From contig NC_087063.1 of NCBI RefSeq assembly GCF_963678635.1, positions 81,575,574-81,639,573 of the forward strand: a stretch of DNA of 64,000 nt. The letters are read 5' to 3'. This document shows, piece by piece, positions 43,273 to 53,911 of this stretch (position 1 is its first letter; each line of letters opens with the position of its first letter). The position numbers were made by a program, and so were the translations under genes. A model generated the notes under the pieces. That model was not told where the DNA came from. It saw only the letters and a program-made list of their open reading frames with translations, and ran no database searches. This DNA is from Symsagittifera roscoffensis (taxonomy: Eukaryota; Xenacoelomorpha; Acoela; Convolutidae).

Positions 43273-43585
43273 GAGAATAAATTGACACTGCTGGGCTGTC
43301 CATCAGCCCCATCAGATCAGCAGCCCTGAAGGCAATCCAACCCCCGAGGGCGACCACGTCCCTGAGTTGCTCAGTGAGGAGTTCCCACTCGGGCGACCCA
43401 GGGACGAAAGTCCGGGGAAAGGGTTTCCCCTTGGCCCACTGGCGCGGTTTGATTCAAAGCTCCTTCACCACTAGGACCTCAGGATCGGGCCCAGCCTTAA
43501 ATCGGTCATGTATCTCCTCAACTGGGATGTTGATGAGGGTTAACCCTCCGAAAGGGATTTTCATAGTTTCTAAGCATGATGGCAT
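43259..43585 (-). pseudogene. GC-rich minus-strand frame with one in-frame TGA, unrecognised
   Basis: The frame is 108 codons from the ATG at 43583-43585 to TAA at 43259-43261, broken once by TGA at 43454-43456. It reads KIPFGGLTLINIPVEE and DRFKAGPDPEVLVVKEL before the stop, and FVPGSPEWELLTEQLRD and VVALGGWIAFRAADLMG after it. Third positions are G/C-rich, in sharp contrast to all other genes in both elements, and the strand is opposite to its neighbours. Element 1 has no counterpart. I do not recognise the family. Composition suggests acquisition from another source. Confidence 0.45.
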
Positions 43586-44075
43586 CTAAAACGAACAAAT
43601 TAACATTTTAAATCACTTGAAATTGTTCGTCAAATAAAAACTTTTGGAACAGCAGGTTTCGGAAGGTGATAATTGTGCTAAGCTTTCCCTAAATTTTCCC
43701 CGAGTTTAAAATACGCTTATCATGAAAACACAGACAGAAGAAATTGTACTTTTAGCTGCGTATTATTTTTGTCAATACGAGTTTGATTTGGAAACAAAAA
43801 CTTGTAAAAACATTTGATTTGTCGAATGCTACTTCTGAAATTGACTTAATCTTAATTTGGTTTCTTGCTTGACTTTGTCACTAAGCTGATTAAAAGAAAA
43901 AATAAAGCGCAGAATGGAAATTTATGTTTACTAAAATGTTAAAATTATATAAAAAAGGCTGATGGTCTAATTAAATGTATATCACCGAATTGTAGATATC
44001 AGCGGTTGGTATCTAACAGGTTACTTTTATTTCCACTGTTTTGAAATTCAGCAGGCCCAAAGAGTGTTGGAAAAA
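43586..44075. other. Non-coding spacer in element 2
   Basis: About 490 bp of AT-rich sequence upstream of the first plus-strand gene, without a supported gene or a clear promoter. Confidence 0.45.
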
Positions 44076-44513
44076 ATGAAATTGAAAAAAGGTAGAGTTA
44101 CCTCAACAGACTTGGAAATCATTCATGCGATTTATTTGACTGTGAAAAAATTTTATCCGGAAAACTAAGACCGTCGGAATTACTTTATGGCTGCATGTTC
44201 TCTGTTTTTCTTTTCCAGTGAAATTCTCTTAACTTATGACGTAGCTATTAAACTTAGGCCATATGGAGGTCTTATTGGCATAGACGACTCTTCCTTGGAC
44301 AAATATTTAAAAGATTTAAAAATACTACGTCTGCATGCAATTTTACATGACGCTGCAGGTTTTGTTGACGAAGTTTACAACACGGGTCCCACTTACTGCT
44401 ATATGTTACCCTGGAAGTGTAACAGCAGTCTGATTGGTCATTTGAGCGGTATTATTTTCTGTTTTTTCGTCAAACTAACCAGACGAGAACTCTATCAATT
44501 ATTAGAATGTTGA
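44076..44513 (+). pseudogene. RPYGGLIGID-type conserved protein, one stop
   Basis: This is a homologue of the gene at 21818-22225 in element 1. The ATG at 44076 opens a 145-codon frame interrupted by a single TAA at about 44166. It retains LRPYGGLIGIDDSSLDKYLK, LRLHAILHDAAGF, a tyrosine-rich GPTYCYMLPW and the LLEC end. The stop lies in the weakly conserved N-terminal third. Confidence 0.65.
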
Positions 44514-45020
44514 GCGAACGATCAGTCGTGATAGATTTGGAAGGATTTTGTTATAAAAAAGTACCTTTATAGTTAAAGAATTAGCCATTACGACTTCTGA
44601 ATTTAGCGACTCCCTTATTTTTCTATCTCCAGTCCCTTTCAAATCACTAACCAAAGCTGAACAAAAAGCGTACAACTGGTTAACGCATTACTTGCACGGA
44701 ATTCAGTGGGAAAGCGGAGATTATTTATATTTATACCTAAATCAGATTATTCAAAGTTTTGTTTTGAGAAATCCTAACGCTGTATTTTACGCCAAAGGAA
44801 AAGAGAAGGCTGAACACTCCTTGCAAAGTACTTGGATCGAGAAGTTGTGAATCTTGATGAATTGGGTTGCGCGAGAATTAAAAACTTACATTTATAGAAT
44901 TATCAATCTTGCAAAAAACACTTACCTAATTACAACTCTAGGAATCACTTTTCCCTGATAAAAAACGATGTTTCTTTTTGATTGGCTGACAAATGAGCAA
45001 CAACGAAAGACTAGCAAAAG
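44507..45020 (+). pseudogene. D-x-E-motif protein, several disruptions
   Basis: This corresponds to 22235-22822 of element 1. It starts inside the previous stop (ATGTTGAGC) and reads SVVIDLEGF, then, after stops and frame changes, IVKELAI, SLTKAEQKAYNWL, HGIQWESGDY, YAKGKEK and FDWLTNE. The D-x-E motif is kept, but the product could not be made intact. Confidence 0.6.
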
Positions 45021-45061
45021 CGGAGACGTACCTATTTCCAAATTTAGTGTTCTTGGCTTGG

Positions 45062-45517
45062 ATGACACCAGAGAGTGATATCAAAATAACTCTGACCAGA
45101 ACAGAACATATCAATTGCCGAGGTCAAGTTGTGCAGCGGAAAGGACAAATTACTCTATCAGGAGACGAATTGACTATTTTAAGAAATTTTTATCAGTGAT
45201 TGACCAATTCATCTATTTTCATTGACACAAGTATTGTCAAAATATTGGCCAACAAACGAGGAGTATGTCTTCCCAGGCTAGTCGTAGTGCCTAAACGTCA
45301 ACCCGGAGTTCAAATGGATCTTCAAAGCAGTGACCTACCTGAGGAAGTTCAGAGACTAGTAAAAGAGAACTCTGTAAATAAAGTTGTACTTCATGCAAAA
45401 ACTAAATATGTGCCAGCCAATTAAATTGTAGAAATGCATGACAATTACAATGACATAACTAATGACTCTACAAATTATACTCGATACGAGATTTTTTTTG
45501 TTCTGAAGTATAAATAA
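45062..45517 (+). pseudogene. Conserved small protein (homologue of 22815-23298)
   Basis: IKITLTRTEHINCRGQ, GQITLSGDELTILRNFY, SSDLPEEVQRLVKENSV and RYEIFFV appear in order but are separated by a TGA at about 45197 and a TAA at about 45422, with a frame change before the end. It shows that the frameshifted element 1 gene is one unit. Confidence 0.6.
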
Positions 45518-45630
45518 TACATATTTAATGACAAAAACACATTTTTTCATTCTCATCAAAAAACTAGTGTTATATATAGAGAGTTAGAAAGAACCAGATA
45601 GAGCGAGAGAAATATAAATCGAACAACTGA

Positions 45631-45909
45631 TTGACTGAATTAGCAATTGATGAGCCTGATGCTACTATAGTTACCGATTTTGCTTATGATCAAACAAACA
45701 CTGAACCAAAATTTTGGAATTTTTGTAATGATGTTACAGTCCCCAGATCAGAAGCAATTTTTATATCTCAATTGATTTTAATTTTCATTTTACTTACTTT
45801 TTGTATCTATAAACTTTCTTGGACGCAAATAAGCTGTGAAGAAACGTCAGTTTGGTTTTCAATATTGTCTGGTTTAGTTGGGTACGTGCTACCAAACTCA
45901 ATGATATGA
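45631..45909 (+). pseudogene. Small membrane protein, no ATG start
   Basis: A 92-codon open frame matches 23683-23973 of element 1: FWNFCNDVTVPRSEAIF, two hydrophobic segments and GYVLPNSMI. No ATG precedes the conserved region after the upstream stop, and the frame opens with TTG, so the start seems lost or lies in an upstream exon. It overlaps the ATPase ATG by 4 bp. Confidence 0.55.
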
Positions 45910-46611
45910 ATAAAATTATTGATACGTCGACAAGACTGTTTATGGCAGTTGTAGGACCGTCAGGAGCCGGAAAAACAGAGTTGACTTTCAAGCTATTGAC
46001 AGGAAGAACATTTTATCCCAAAATTGAAAGAGTGTTACTTTTTACAAAGATATTCAACCTGTAGTTATGGACGAGTTAAACGCTCGCAGAATTCATATTG
46101 ATTTTGTAAAATTTGACGGATTCGATCGTTTGAGAAACATTGAAAACATTCTGTAGTAGAAGAAATTTACAATGATAAAGCTTTCGTTAAACTAGCAACA
46201 GCAGGAAGACACAGGGGCTTAGATGTTATCTATGTTAAACATAATTTATTCCAACAAAGCCAATGGTCACGAACTATTGATTTGAACACATCTCACATCA
46301 TTTTATTCAAATCACCTTGTGATGTTCAGCAACTTGATCACCTCGGAAGGCAACTTAGTGCACCTAAATTTTTACCTCAATCATATGAACTGGCTACAAA
46401 GGACAGCTTCGGACATCTGTTAATAGATTTAGATCCGCGAACATCAGACTGTCTCAGATACTGTTCAAACATAATACCACCTGGTCCGTCAATTTTGTAT
46501 TTACCATTAGATAAAGCAGAAGTGACACCCATCACAAATGAAAGCGAAAAAACTATTTATTCTGCAGCACAAGGTACAGTTGAAACCAACTCAACTACGA
46601 GGCTTCATTAG
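45906..46611 (+). pseudogene. Packaging ATPase, Walker B deleted
   Basis: ATG 45906 starts the frame with Walker A GPSGAGKT intact. After RTFYP the frame shifts, and around 46150 a stop and deletion remove the Walker B strand (VFDD in element 1). The C-terminal part resumes with ATAGRHRGLDVIYVKHNLF, FKSPCDVQQLDHLGRQL, LLIDLDPRTSDCLRY and ends at 46611. The loss of Walker B makes the relic incapable of ATP hydrolysis. Confidence 0.75.
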
Positions 46612-46800
46612 AAAAAAAACATCAAATAGCCAAATCATATCAGTTGTTTGTGAATGCTTGCTCAATGTAGTCAACGGTAATGTGTCTGTCAGTATCATAA
46701 ACCTCAATAAATTCTAAAGAACATACAAAATTTTAATCAATCCAAAAACGAGTTCTGAAAAAAACGAGCTATTATACTGAGCAAACAAGGATTTTATCTA
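46600..46800 (+). pseudogene. Relic of the small protein downstream of the ATPase
   Basis: VVCECLLNVVNGNV and SIINLNKF in disrupted frames occupy the place of the 24658-24915 gene of element 1, whose product has FLCDCFVNVFLGHV. Only the central segment is recognisable. Confidence 0.4.
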
Positions 46801-46847
46801 ATTAGACATATACTTTATTTCTGCTTCAAGTGTTTGACTGCATAGAA

Positions 46848-47121
46848 ATGGCAGCAGAAGAATTTGTTCTTATTCCATAGCATATGTACGTCAGAGATCA
46901 ACCACATGCAGCACAGATTTCGCTTGACAACTCAATCAAACACACACAAGAAACCGCAACTGTCATATTTGAACCGTTTGAGACCATTAAATGAATCAGC
47001 AAGAACAACAACAACATCAACTATTGATACGCCAGCAGTCATACCCCCAACCCCTGAACCACCTATCGTTGCTAAAGCAGAAAACAATCCACAAAAACAA
47101 GCTCTCCTTCTCACTTCTCAA

Positions 47122-47182
<61 letters not shown>

Positions 47183-47645
47183 TTGATGATGATGATGATG
47201 ATGATGAAGGCAACGAGAAGGAAAAAAAGTGTTGAGCTTAGTGAGGCATTATCCACAGAACGTATCCTGTTACAATTACAGCTCATGGACGAACACAAAC
47301 TTAAGCGGGCAAAAAAAGTTCTTGAAGTTATTAAAAAGTCAGAGAGAGTCAAAATAAATAAAGATAATGAAGAAATTTACGTTGGTAAAGTGCTAACCGG
47401 TCTTAAAGCATCAGTTTTTGCTGTATGATATACAACAACAAACTAAAAAACTCCACAACCCTGCTTTTATACTGATTTTAGGGTCACTCAAACTTGATGA
47501 ACGGTTGGTTATGAACAAGTATGCCAAAGTCGCGGTTGGTTCAGACAACGAATACGGAACAAGCTCAACAGAAACAAAGAAGCAGAGGTTCCACAAATTC
47601 CCCTTCAAAACCTACAGCCCTCCTCCTCCTTTCTCCCGAGAAACC
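46848..47645 (+). pseudogene. Acidic pre-integrase protein, fragmented
   Basis: MAAEEFVLIP starts at the ATG at 46848, followed directly by a TAG. In other frames come the proline-rich linker, a very long aspartate run, ERILLQLQLMDEHKLKRAKK, LLYDIQQQTKKL and NKYAKVA. These match the gene at 24926-25871 of element 1 in order. The tail at 47546-47652 runs abruptly into MCP C-terminal coding sequence; a second copy of the tail occurs at 48203-48515. Confidence 0.6.
47122..47208. repeat. (GAT)n microsatellite coding poly-aspartate
   Basis: About 20 GAT triplets, one GTT, and eight more GAT triplets expand the acidic region of the gene. Element 1 has only seven aspartates at the corresponding acidic tract, so the repeat expanded in this copy. 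Confidence 0.85.
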
Positions 47646-47654
47646 GTCGTCGTC

Positions 47655-48195
47655 GTTTTTAACAATAGTCATGGAATCGGTTTGGCTAATTATCACAATC
47701 ATTATATTATGGCATTTGATCTCACATCTACTCAGGAGGCTTCACGTGACTTGATTCATCCTGAATTGACCAATTGCACCATTTCAGTAGAACTGAAATT
47801 TGATGCACCGCTGGGGGAAAATGTAGAGTTACTTTTCATGGGAGAGCGTGCATCAACAGTTTACGTGCGTTCCGATAGAAACATAGCTAAAACCAATCTA
47901 ATGAATTGAATCGGTAAAAAAAATGGACAATTTGCAGATTATTGAGCTTATAAAACGATGCAAGCATTTGAAACATCGATTTCGAGGCATTTTTTCCTCT
48001 TTTAGCATTTAATACAATATTGAAACGCGACAATACTTTCATGATAGTCAACGCATTAAACTCAGACCAGCCAGAAACTCATTGAATACTGTTTGCTCAA
48101 GCTGGTGGTCAAATCTTTTTTGCAGATCCTCTTGGACAAAGCCTACACAACTATCCACATGTATACAAAAATATGAGACGTTCTATCCATGAGGG
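47655..48195 (+). repeat. Duplicated MCP end-protease start segment (copy 1)
   Basis: About 540 bp nearly identical to 49149-49688. It holds the last quarter of the MCP, from NNSHGIGLANYHNHYI to the TGA at 47909, and the broken start of the protease (MDNLQIIELIKRCKHLKHRF at 47924). Here the MCP end is more intact than in the second copy. It is inserted within the acidic-protein tail and so breaks normal gene order. Confidence 0.8.
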
Positions 48196-48202
48196 TTCAA
48201 TC

Positions 48203-48515
48203 AACGAATACGGAACAAGCTCAACAGAAACAAAGAAGCAGAGGTTCCACAAATTCCCCTTCAAAATCTACAGCCCTCCTCCTCCTTCCTCCGTGGAAAC
48301 CGTCGTCGTCGTCGTCAACAAAATCCATCTCAAAAAGCAGTAAGAGACGCAAAACCAGAAAGACTGTTGCAGACAGTGAAAGAGAACGGGCACCGCAAAA
48401 ACCCAAACGAGAAGAAGGAGCAGCAGCAGAAGAAGAAGAAGACTCCGAGTCGTACGAAACGCCCGATAACAATTCAAATTCTGCAACAACAGAGAAGAAA
48501 AATACTGAAAACTAA
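48203..48515 (+). pseudogene. Second copy of the acidic-protein tail
   Basis: The first 100 bp repeat 47546-47652. The rest encodes a lysine/serine/glutamate-rich tail (SSKRRKTRKTVAD, then an EEEE run), as expected upstream of the integrase. The sequence then runs into the assembly gap at 48525. Confidence 0.5.
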
Positions 48516-48524
48516 ATTTACAAG

Positions 48525-48724
48525 NNNNNNNNNNNNNNNNNNNNNNNNNNNNNNNNNNNNNNNNNNNNNNNNNNNNNNNNNNNNNNNNNNNNNNNNNNNN
48601 NNNNNNNNNNNNNNNNNNNNNNNNNNNNNNNNNNNNNNNNNNNNNNNNNNNNNNNNNNNNNNNNNNNNNNNNNNNNNNNNNNNNNNNNNNNNNNNNNNNN
48701 NNNNNNNNNNNNNNNNNNNNNNNN
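48525..48724. other. Assembly gap (200 N)
   Basis: Two hundred undetermined bases. By comparison with element 1, roughly 3 kb should lie here: integrase, penton, core protein and the first half of the MCP. The real gap is therefore probably larger than shown, unless those genes have been deleted. Confidence 0.9.
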
Positions 48725-49402
48725 CTTTGATGTTATGTCTGAGCACGCTAATAAACACTACCAAGTCCAAATCACTGAGGCTAACCTATTTGTGCGCAAA
48801 ATGACAGTAACAGATTTTGTACTATCGTCGATAGAAAAAACTCTGTTGAAAACACCTGCAATATACAATTATATTGAAGTTTTACCAAAAACTTTTTTGA
48901 CCACAACTGTTGTGCAAAGTTGGCGACAAGAAGACCTTTTTGCCAAAGAGCCAGTTCGTCGAATGATTTTGGCAATGAGCTCGAATGCAGCATACCTGGG
49001 TACTAACCGAACAAACCCGTTTCATTATCAAAATTTTCAGCTGAATGAAATCATTGCTTACCGAAACGGCCTACCCATTGCAGGAACTCCTGTGTCAACG
49101 ACTGATAACAAAAGAATATACTATAACACATTGGAAGCTCTAGACTTTGTTTTTAACAATAGTCATGGAATCAGTTTGGCTAATTATCACAATCATTATA
49201 TTATTGCATTTGATCTCACATCTACTCAGGAGGCTTCACATGACTTGATTCATCCTGAATTGACCAATTGCACCATTTCAGTAGAACTGAAATTTGATGC
49301 ACCGCTGGGGAAAATGTAGAGTTACTTTTCATGGGAGAGCGTGCATCAACAGTTTAAGTGCGTTCCGATAGAAAAATAGCTAAAAACAATCTAATGAATT
49401 GA
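48725..49402 (+). pseudogene. Major capsid protein, C-terminal half
   Basis: The frame begins at the gap edge with SEHANKHYQVQITEANLF and covers YLGTNRTNPFHYQNF, LPIAGTPVSTTDNKR, NYHNHYIIAFDLTSTQ and HPELTNCTISVELKF, equivalent to about residue 215 onward of the element 1 MCP. A frameshift in a G run near 49310 and a TAA near 49357 disrupt the last 30 codons. Copy 1 at 47655 lacks both lesions. Confidence 0.75.
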
Positions 49403-49415
49403 ATCGGTAAAAAAA

Positions 49416-49851
49416 ATGGACAATTTGCAGATTATTGAGCTTATAAAACGATGCAAGCATTTGAAACATCGATTTCGAGGCATTTTTTTCTCTTTTAGCA
49501 TTTAATACAATATTGAAACGCGACAATACTTTCATGATAGTCAACGCATCAAACTCAGACCAGCCAGGAACTCATTGGTTACTGTTTGCTCAAGCTGGTG
49601 GTCAAATCTTTTTTGCAGATCCTCTTGGACAAAGCCTACACAACTATCCACATGTATACAAAAATATGAGACGTTCTATCCATGAGGGAAACCAAATACT
49701 GATGAATAAGCCAATCCAATCAGCTAACTCGGTCTTGTGCGGACTTTATTGTATTTATGTTGCTCATGTTATAATTTCATCTAAATTTCCTGTAGGTTTC
49801 AAGGTTAGCGACCATGACATGATGCGTTTTGATAAACATATGATGTTATAA
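49416..49851 (+). pseudogene. Adenain-like protease, 5' frameshift
   Basis: MDNLQIIELIKRCKHLKHRF starts at the ATG at 49416. After a short indel near 49490 the frame continues with FMIVNASNSDQPGTHW, IFFADPLGQS and SVLCGLYCIYVAHV to 49851. The His, Asp and Cys catalytic positions are all preserved, unlike in element 1, where the His motif is split by a frameshift. Confidence 0.75.
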
Positions 49852-50139
49852 CTTTGTGATACTGATGCATTTCTTTAATGATTTATAATTTATTTATTTA
49901 TTTTTAAAAAATGTGTTTTATGGTTGCGAGAACACAAACCGCTGGAACTATCTCACAATTATTATTCAGAAATTGTATTTTTTATTCATTATAAATTTAA
50001 CAAACAAAGTATTTGAATCTATCTCTAATCGACCGAACCCACTCAAAATAAAGTCAATGATTTTTGAAAATGCAGCAGCATTATCCCCATTCAAAATTCA
50101 ATTAAAACGTTCAATGGTTACATTAGTAATAAGATCAGT

Positions 50140-50595
50140 TTAACTTTGAATGGATTGAGTCTGTGATGCAAAGCAAATCTGCGGCAATCTTTTTCGCAAA
50201 GAAGCTCCGGGGGCGTCAAGGTTGCTAGTCGAATTGTAGTTAACAGCCACTTCCATTTTTTCCATCAGTGGTACTGATAGATGATATTTGCTGCACCCCA
50301 TAATCAAACATTTAAAGGAGGAAAGGAGGCAAGGCACAATAAAAGATTTTAAGGTCATCTTGTTAACTGCTCCAGTGCATTCTTTTGTAACTTTGATAAG
50401 AACGTGGTAATGTGGCTGACCATTGGCAGGAGATTGAGAACAAAATTCGTTCTGATTTGAATGGACTGCAAATGCAAAGTTTGTATTAGAAGGAAGGTCA
50501 AAGACTTTGGGTTCATTGTTCAGAAAAAAAAATATAAAGTTTTTCCGAAATTGTTTAAAGTATTCCGGCGATTGTTCACACATTGCTTCAATCAT
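50140..50595 (-). CDS. HYH-motif protein (homologue of 20982-21770)
   Basis: The frame from the ATG at 50595 gives 151 residues: PEYFKQFRKNFIFF near the N-terminus, then PHYHVLIKVTKE, FIVPCLLSSFKCL and LRKRLPQICFASQ. The order matches the element 1 protein, but the polar C-terminal third (about 110 residues) is missing after a stop. The open frame across the conserved core in an otherwise wrecked element is notable. It is transcribed towards the protease gene, convergent with the morphogenesis block. Confidence 0.6.
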   Translation of the reverse strand: MIEAMCEQSPEYFKQFRKNFIFFFLNNEPKVFDLPSNTNFAFAVHSNQNEFCSQSPANGQPHYHVLIKVTKECTGAVNKMTLKSFIVPCLLSSFKCLIMGCSKYHLSVPLMEKMEVAVNYNSTSNLDAPGASLRKRLPQICFASQTQSIQS

Positions 50596-51010
50596 TCTGA
50601 TAATTAATAAATGAAACTGTTTTTTTTTTTTCAATTTCCTCAAGCCACGCGACATTTTTGTTGGAATAAACTTCTTCATCCTCGTCCCCGTTTTCACTGT
50701 TACAGTCTTTTTTGGAGGAAACCGATCGTTTTGATTGGTATCGTCGTTTTTGAGGTTTATCGTTTCCTGTTGTGGAAATTGAAATCTTTTCAGTGCTTTG
50801 ATCATTTTGTTTTACTTTTGAATAGTTATCTGCTAAACAATCAAATTCGTTCGTCGTCAAAGTATCTGATTAATACATTTTGAACACTTCTTTGTCAGTT
50901 TTTTGTACAACTTTAGTGTAATATAGGTACCTGTTTTTTCAAATGTTTTGTTCCAACTCTGACTATACGTTTTTCTCCTGAAGAAATATCAAGGAAGTCA
51001 TCAAAAAACT
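50588..51010 (-). pseudogene. PC4-like protein, disrupted
   Basis: The N-terminal part near 51000 reads DDFLDISSGEKRIVRV, matching CYFDISENSKRLVRA of the element 1 PC4-like protein, followed by stops and frame changes. The C-terminal part reads TTNEFDCLADNYSKVK and a charged tail that overlaps the start of the HYH gene. No ATG is found before the conserved region. Confidence 0.5.
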
Positions 51011-51558
51011 AGTATCACTTTCAAGCGTGTACATAGTTAATTAGCGGTAAATTTGTTTAACCGTATCAGTCAAGAGACAATTTAAGAATGATTTACCCAG
51101 CCGGTGAATAGCTTAACTCGGGCGATTTCTTTTACGGTATAGCTTAAGCTTCATTGGGGACTTTTTAATTTGTTTGCAGTTGGAAATTTATGAGTTTAAG
51201 TTATACTTGTCAAATCTGTCGGGCAAATTCCCGTTTTAGCTCCTAAATTTCAACGTTTTTACCCTAAAAGCATTCATGTTATCTCTTTGAAGTGTAAAAC
51301 TTCTGTCATTTTATGCTAAGTGTATCATAAAAAGGCGCTATGCTGTTTCTTTGAAGTATAGATTTTCAAAGCGTTCACATTTCTACTTTAATTGCAAAAG
51401 CCCTGAAAACAAATTAAAATTTTACAAACCCAGAATTATGGTAATTGACTAAATCTTAGACCACCAGCAATAAAAAAACTAAAAGTGGTAGGTCAAACTA
51501 AATCTACTCACTATTTTTATTCAATCTCTCAAAATCAAACAAAACAAAATTTTCAACA
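51011..51558. promoter_or_regulatory. Divergent spacer between PC4-like and NLS genes
   Basis: About 0.55 kb without a supported gene, in the same divergent position as 20112-20595 of element 1. No strong TATA box of the element 1 type was noticed. Confidence 0.3.
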
Positions 51559-52229
51559 ATGGCAACTCCACTGCAAATCATTTCAATTATTTCTCTTGAA
51601 ACAGCTATATTATACCCAACTTATACCAGAGATTTTATCGTAGTGGTTCAACAGGAACGGAAAATGCGTCATCGAAAAGCAAGTCCTTTGAACGATTTTG
51701 ATCCAGGAAGCAGATAGTTCGACGAATGGGTCACTAAAAACCACATGATGTTACCCAATTATTTGCTAAATCAAATTGGTGTCCTCATACAAAGCAGAAA
51801 ACAGATCTACGAGAGTTGTTGCGTGACTGAATCGTATCCTGCGCTGGAGCGCACAGGTATTCAAGACCCTACTTGCCTTGATCGTTCACCGAGAATAATA
51901 CTGTTTAACCATGATTGCCAATCGATCCCCTTCTATGAAAATCAGGAAGGATCCATTAGAAATTTAGCATAGCGAGAAACCTATTGGAACATTGAGTCGA
52001 TTGAATCACCAGATTCAACAGAAAAAAAAGATGAGGACCAGCAGACGCCCAAAACCCCAAAAAACCGGATATTTTTCCAATCACTCAACAACAGCAGCAG
52101 CACACTTCTTCTGCTTCTTCTTCTTCCAGCAGTCAAAGTCAGACTCTACCAACCTTAGTAACTGAGACAACGCCTATCAATGCTTGCTATGCGCCAAAAA
52201 AGTGCAAACTGCAATTTAGAGATCTCTGA
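51559..52229 (+). pseudogene. NLS-bearing small protein (homologue of 19476-20111)
   Basis: ATG 51559 begins MATPLQIISIISLET. The diagnostic FDEWVTKNHMMLPNYL aligns with SDEWTCTHHVMIPKIF in element 1. After at least two in-frame stops (near 51717 and 51970) and a frame change, a glutamine/serine-rich stretch leads to CYAPKKCKLQFRDL, equivalent to CLAPKKKRKL. The lysine-rich signal is partly lost. Confidence 0.55.
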
Positions 52230-53911
52230 AAACTAAAAAAACTTTGTTTCCACAGAGAGTGCACCAGTTTGTGGGTTTTTTATTTAGTTTGATAAGTTTT
52301 TTTTTAAATTATTGTAGCTGAATCTTTGTTTATGTTTTGTTTCTGATTTTCTAATTCAATGTTTGCTCTGTAATTTTAAGAAGTCTTCGAAAGAACAAAA
52401 CTAAACAAAAAGAAACACATTTTAAATTTTTTTTTGTTTTTGAAAAAAAAAATTAAGAGTTTAAAAAATTTTGTGAAATAAATACTGGTATCAGTAATTA
52501 TCCTCTGGTTTCGATCAATAGTAGTTGATTAACTTAGCTAAAGAAAGTTTGCCTGTATATGCAACACCTAACATGTTATTTCTGTTCAAAACCGAAAAAA
52601 GAAAAGTATGCAAATCTTCGTTTTTGTTTTTTTTTGTCCAAAAATTGTCAAACAGTGATTTCGTGAACTGCAACTTTGTCTCATAATGTTGCTATAATGA
52701 TATTACGGCTGATGAAACCCGCAGTGCATTGATACAAAGCTTTTTGAAATGTAATTTTTGAGATAATCGAAATTCGTTAAAATTCATCGTTGGCCAAGTG
52801 TCGTTCACTATGAAGACGTGCTCAGAAATGGATGAAACCATTTTTTTAGACTCAGCGGGGTCAAAAACAAGGCGCAGCCGCCGCTTTTGAGTCTATGCGG
52901 CCACGTTTCAAAAGATATTTGGTGGTTTTTGAAAGGACTGCATATCCACTGAGCCAATGGTCCTCAACACCCTGCAGTGGAAACTATCTAAAAATAAAAA
53001 CTGAAACACTGCAAAGGACCCAAGATATACCTGAATCAGTGAACATATACGCCGAATGAATTTAATAAAAACAAGAAAAAATCATTAAAAAAAAGAATAA
53101 ATTGACCTGTTTGGTTTTTTTGATTTTCAGAAGTTTGACATGAAAAATTCCCATTATTTGATTTTTTAAAAATTTATGATTTGAAGCTTCGTCACTTCTT
53201 TGACGTTCATCAATAGCTGGAAAACAAGAACACCAGTTTTCATTTTGAGCTGGAGCGATTAATCAAAACTAACACAAATTTATCATTTACAACAACATAA
53301 TAAAATTTCCAATTTAATCAAAAATTTTGATTTCAGATTTGATCCTATGTTTTTTTAATTCTTAAACAAAAACCGCCTATCTTTTATGGTAGCTTCTTTT
53401 ATAGATCATCTGGGAGTTGCTCTCTTCCATTCCTAGTCTGAGCTTCAATTTTTACAGCTCCATTGATGATTAACTACATTCGGTGTAAGGCTTTCTTTTC
53501 ACTCTGCTGGGCTTAGGTCTACTCGGGTGAGGTCTTTTTGAATTGAGTGCCGATGAATTGTTTCAAGCTACAAAACTTGTTTAGGAACTTCGTGGTTAGA
53601 TCAGAAATTTTGGTTGATTTATGGTACTATTTTATAGGTTTATAAAATGAGCTGAAGTTGTTTTCTTTGATGTATCTGTGTGCAATTTGGGTGCACCCTC
53701 TCAATTTTATTAATCTAAGCTCCAATTAGGAAACCACTCATAGTTTGGCAATTAAGCAAACGATAGAAAAAGTTTGAAAATCAAAACAGATTTAATCGCA
53801 GTCGTAAGACAAACGGAAAATCACTTGAACTTTTTTGACTTGTAAACCAGTATCTGCTTTATTTGAACCTAGCTTTCCGAAATATCAAAGTTCTCAACAA
53901 ACAACCTCGCA
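52230..53911. other. Non-coding spacer upstream of the element 2 polymerase
   Basis: About 1.7 kb with A/T homopolymers and no supported gene, equivalent to the 1.6-kb spacer at 17840-19475 in element 1. A GC-richer patch lies at 52850-52915. Confidence 0.5.

Noticed and set aside
43250-43282. Bacterial-type intrinsic terminator
   Set aside because: The hairpin is real, but there is no T-tract logic and the context is eukaryotic; kept only as a low-confidence structural feature.
43454-43456. Selenocysteine or readthrough at the in-frame TGA
   Set aside because: No selenocysteine-insertion structure was seen and nearby genes are decayed; a nonsense mutation is the simpler explanation.
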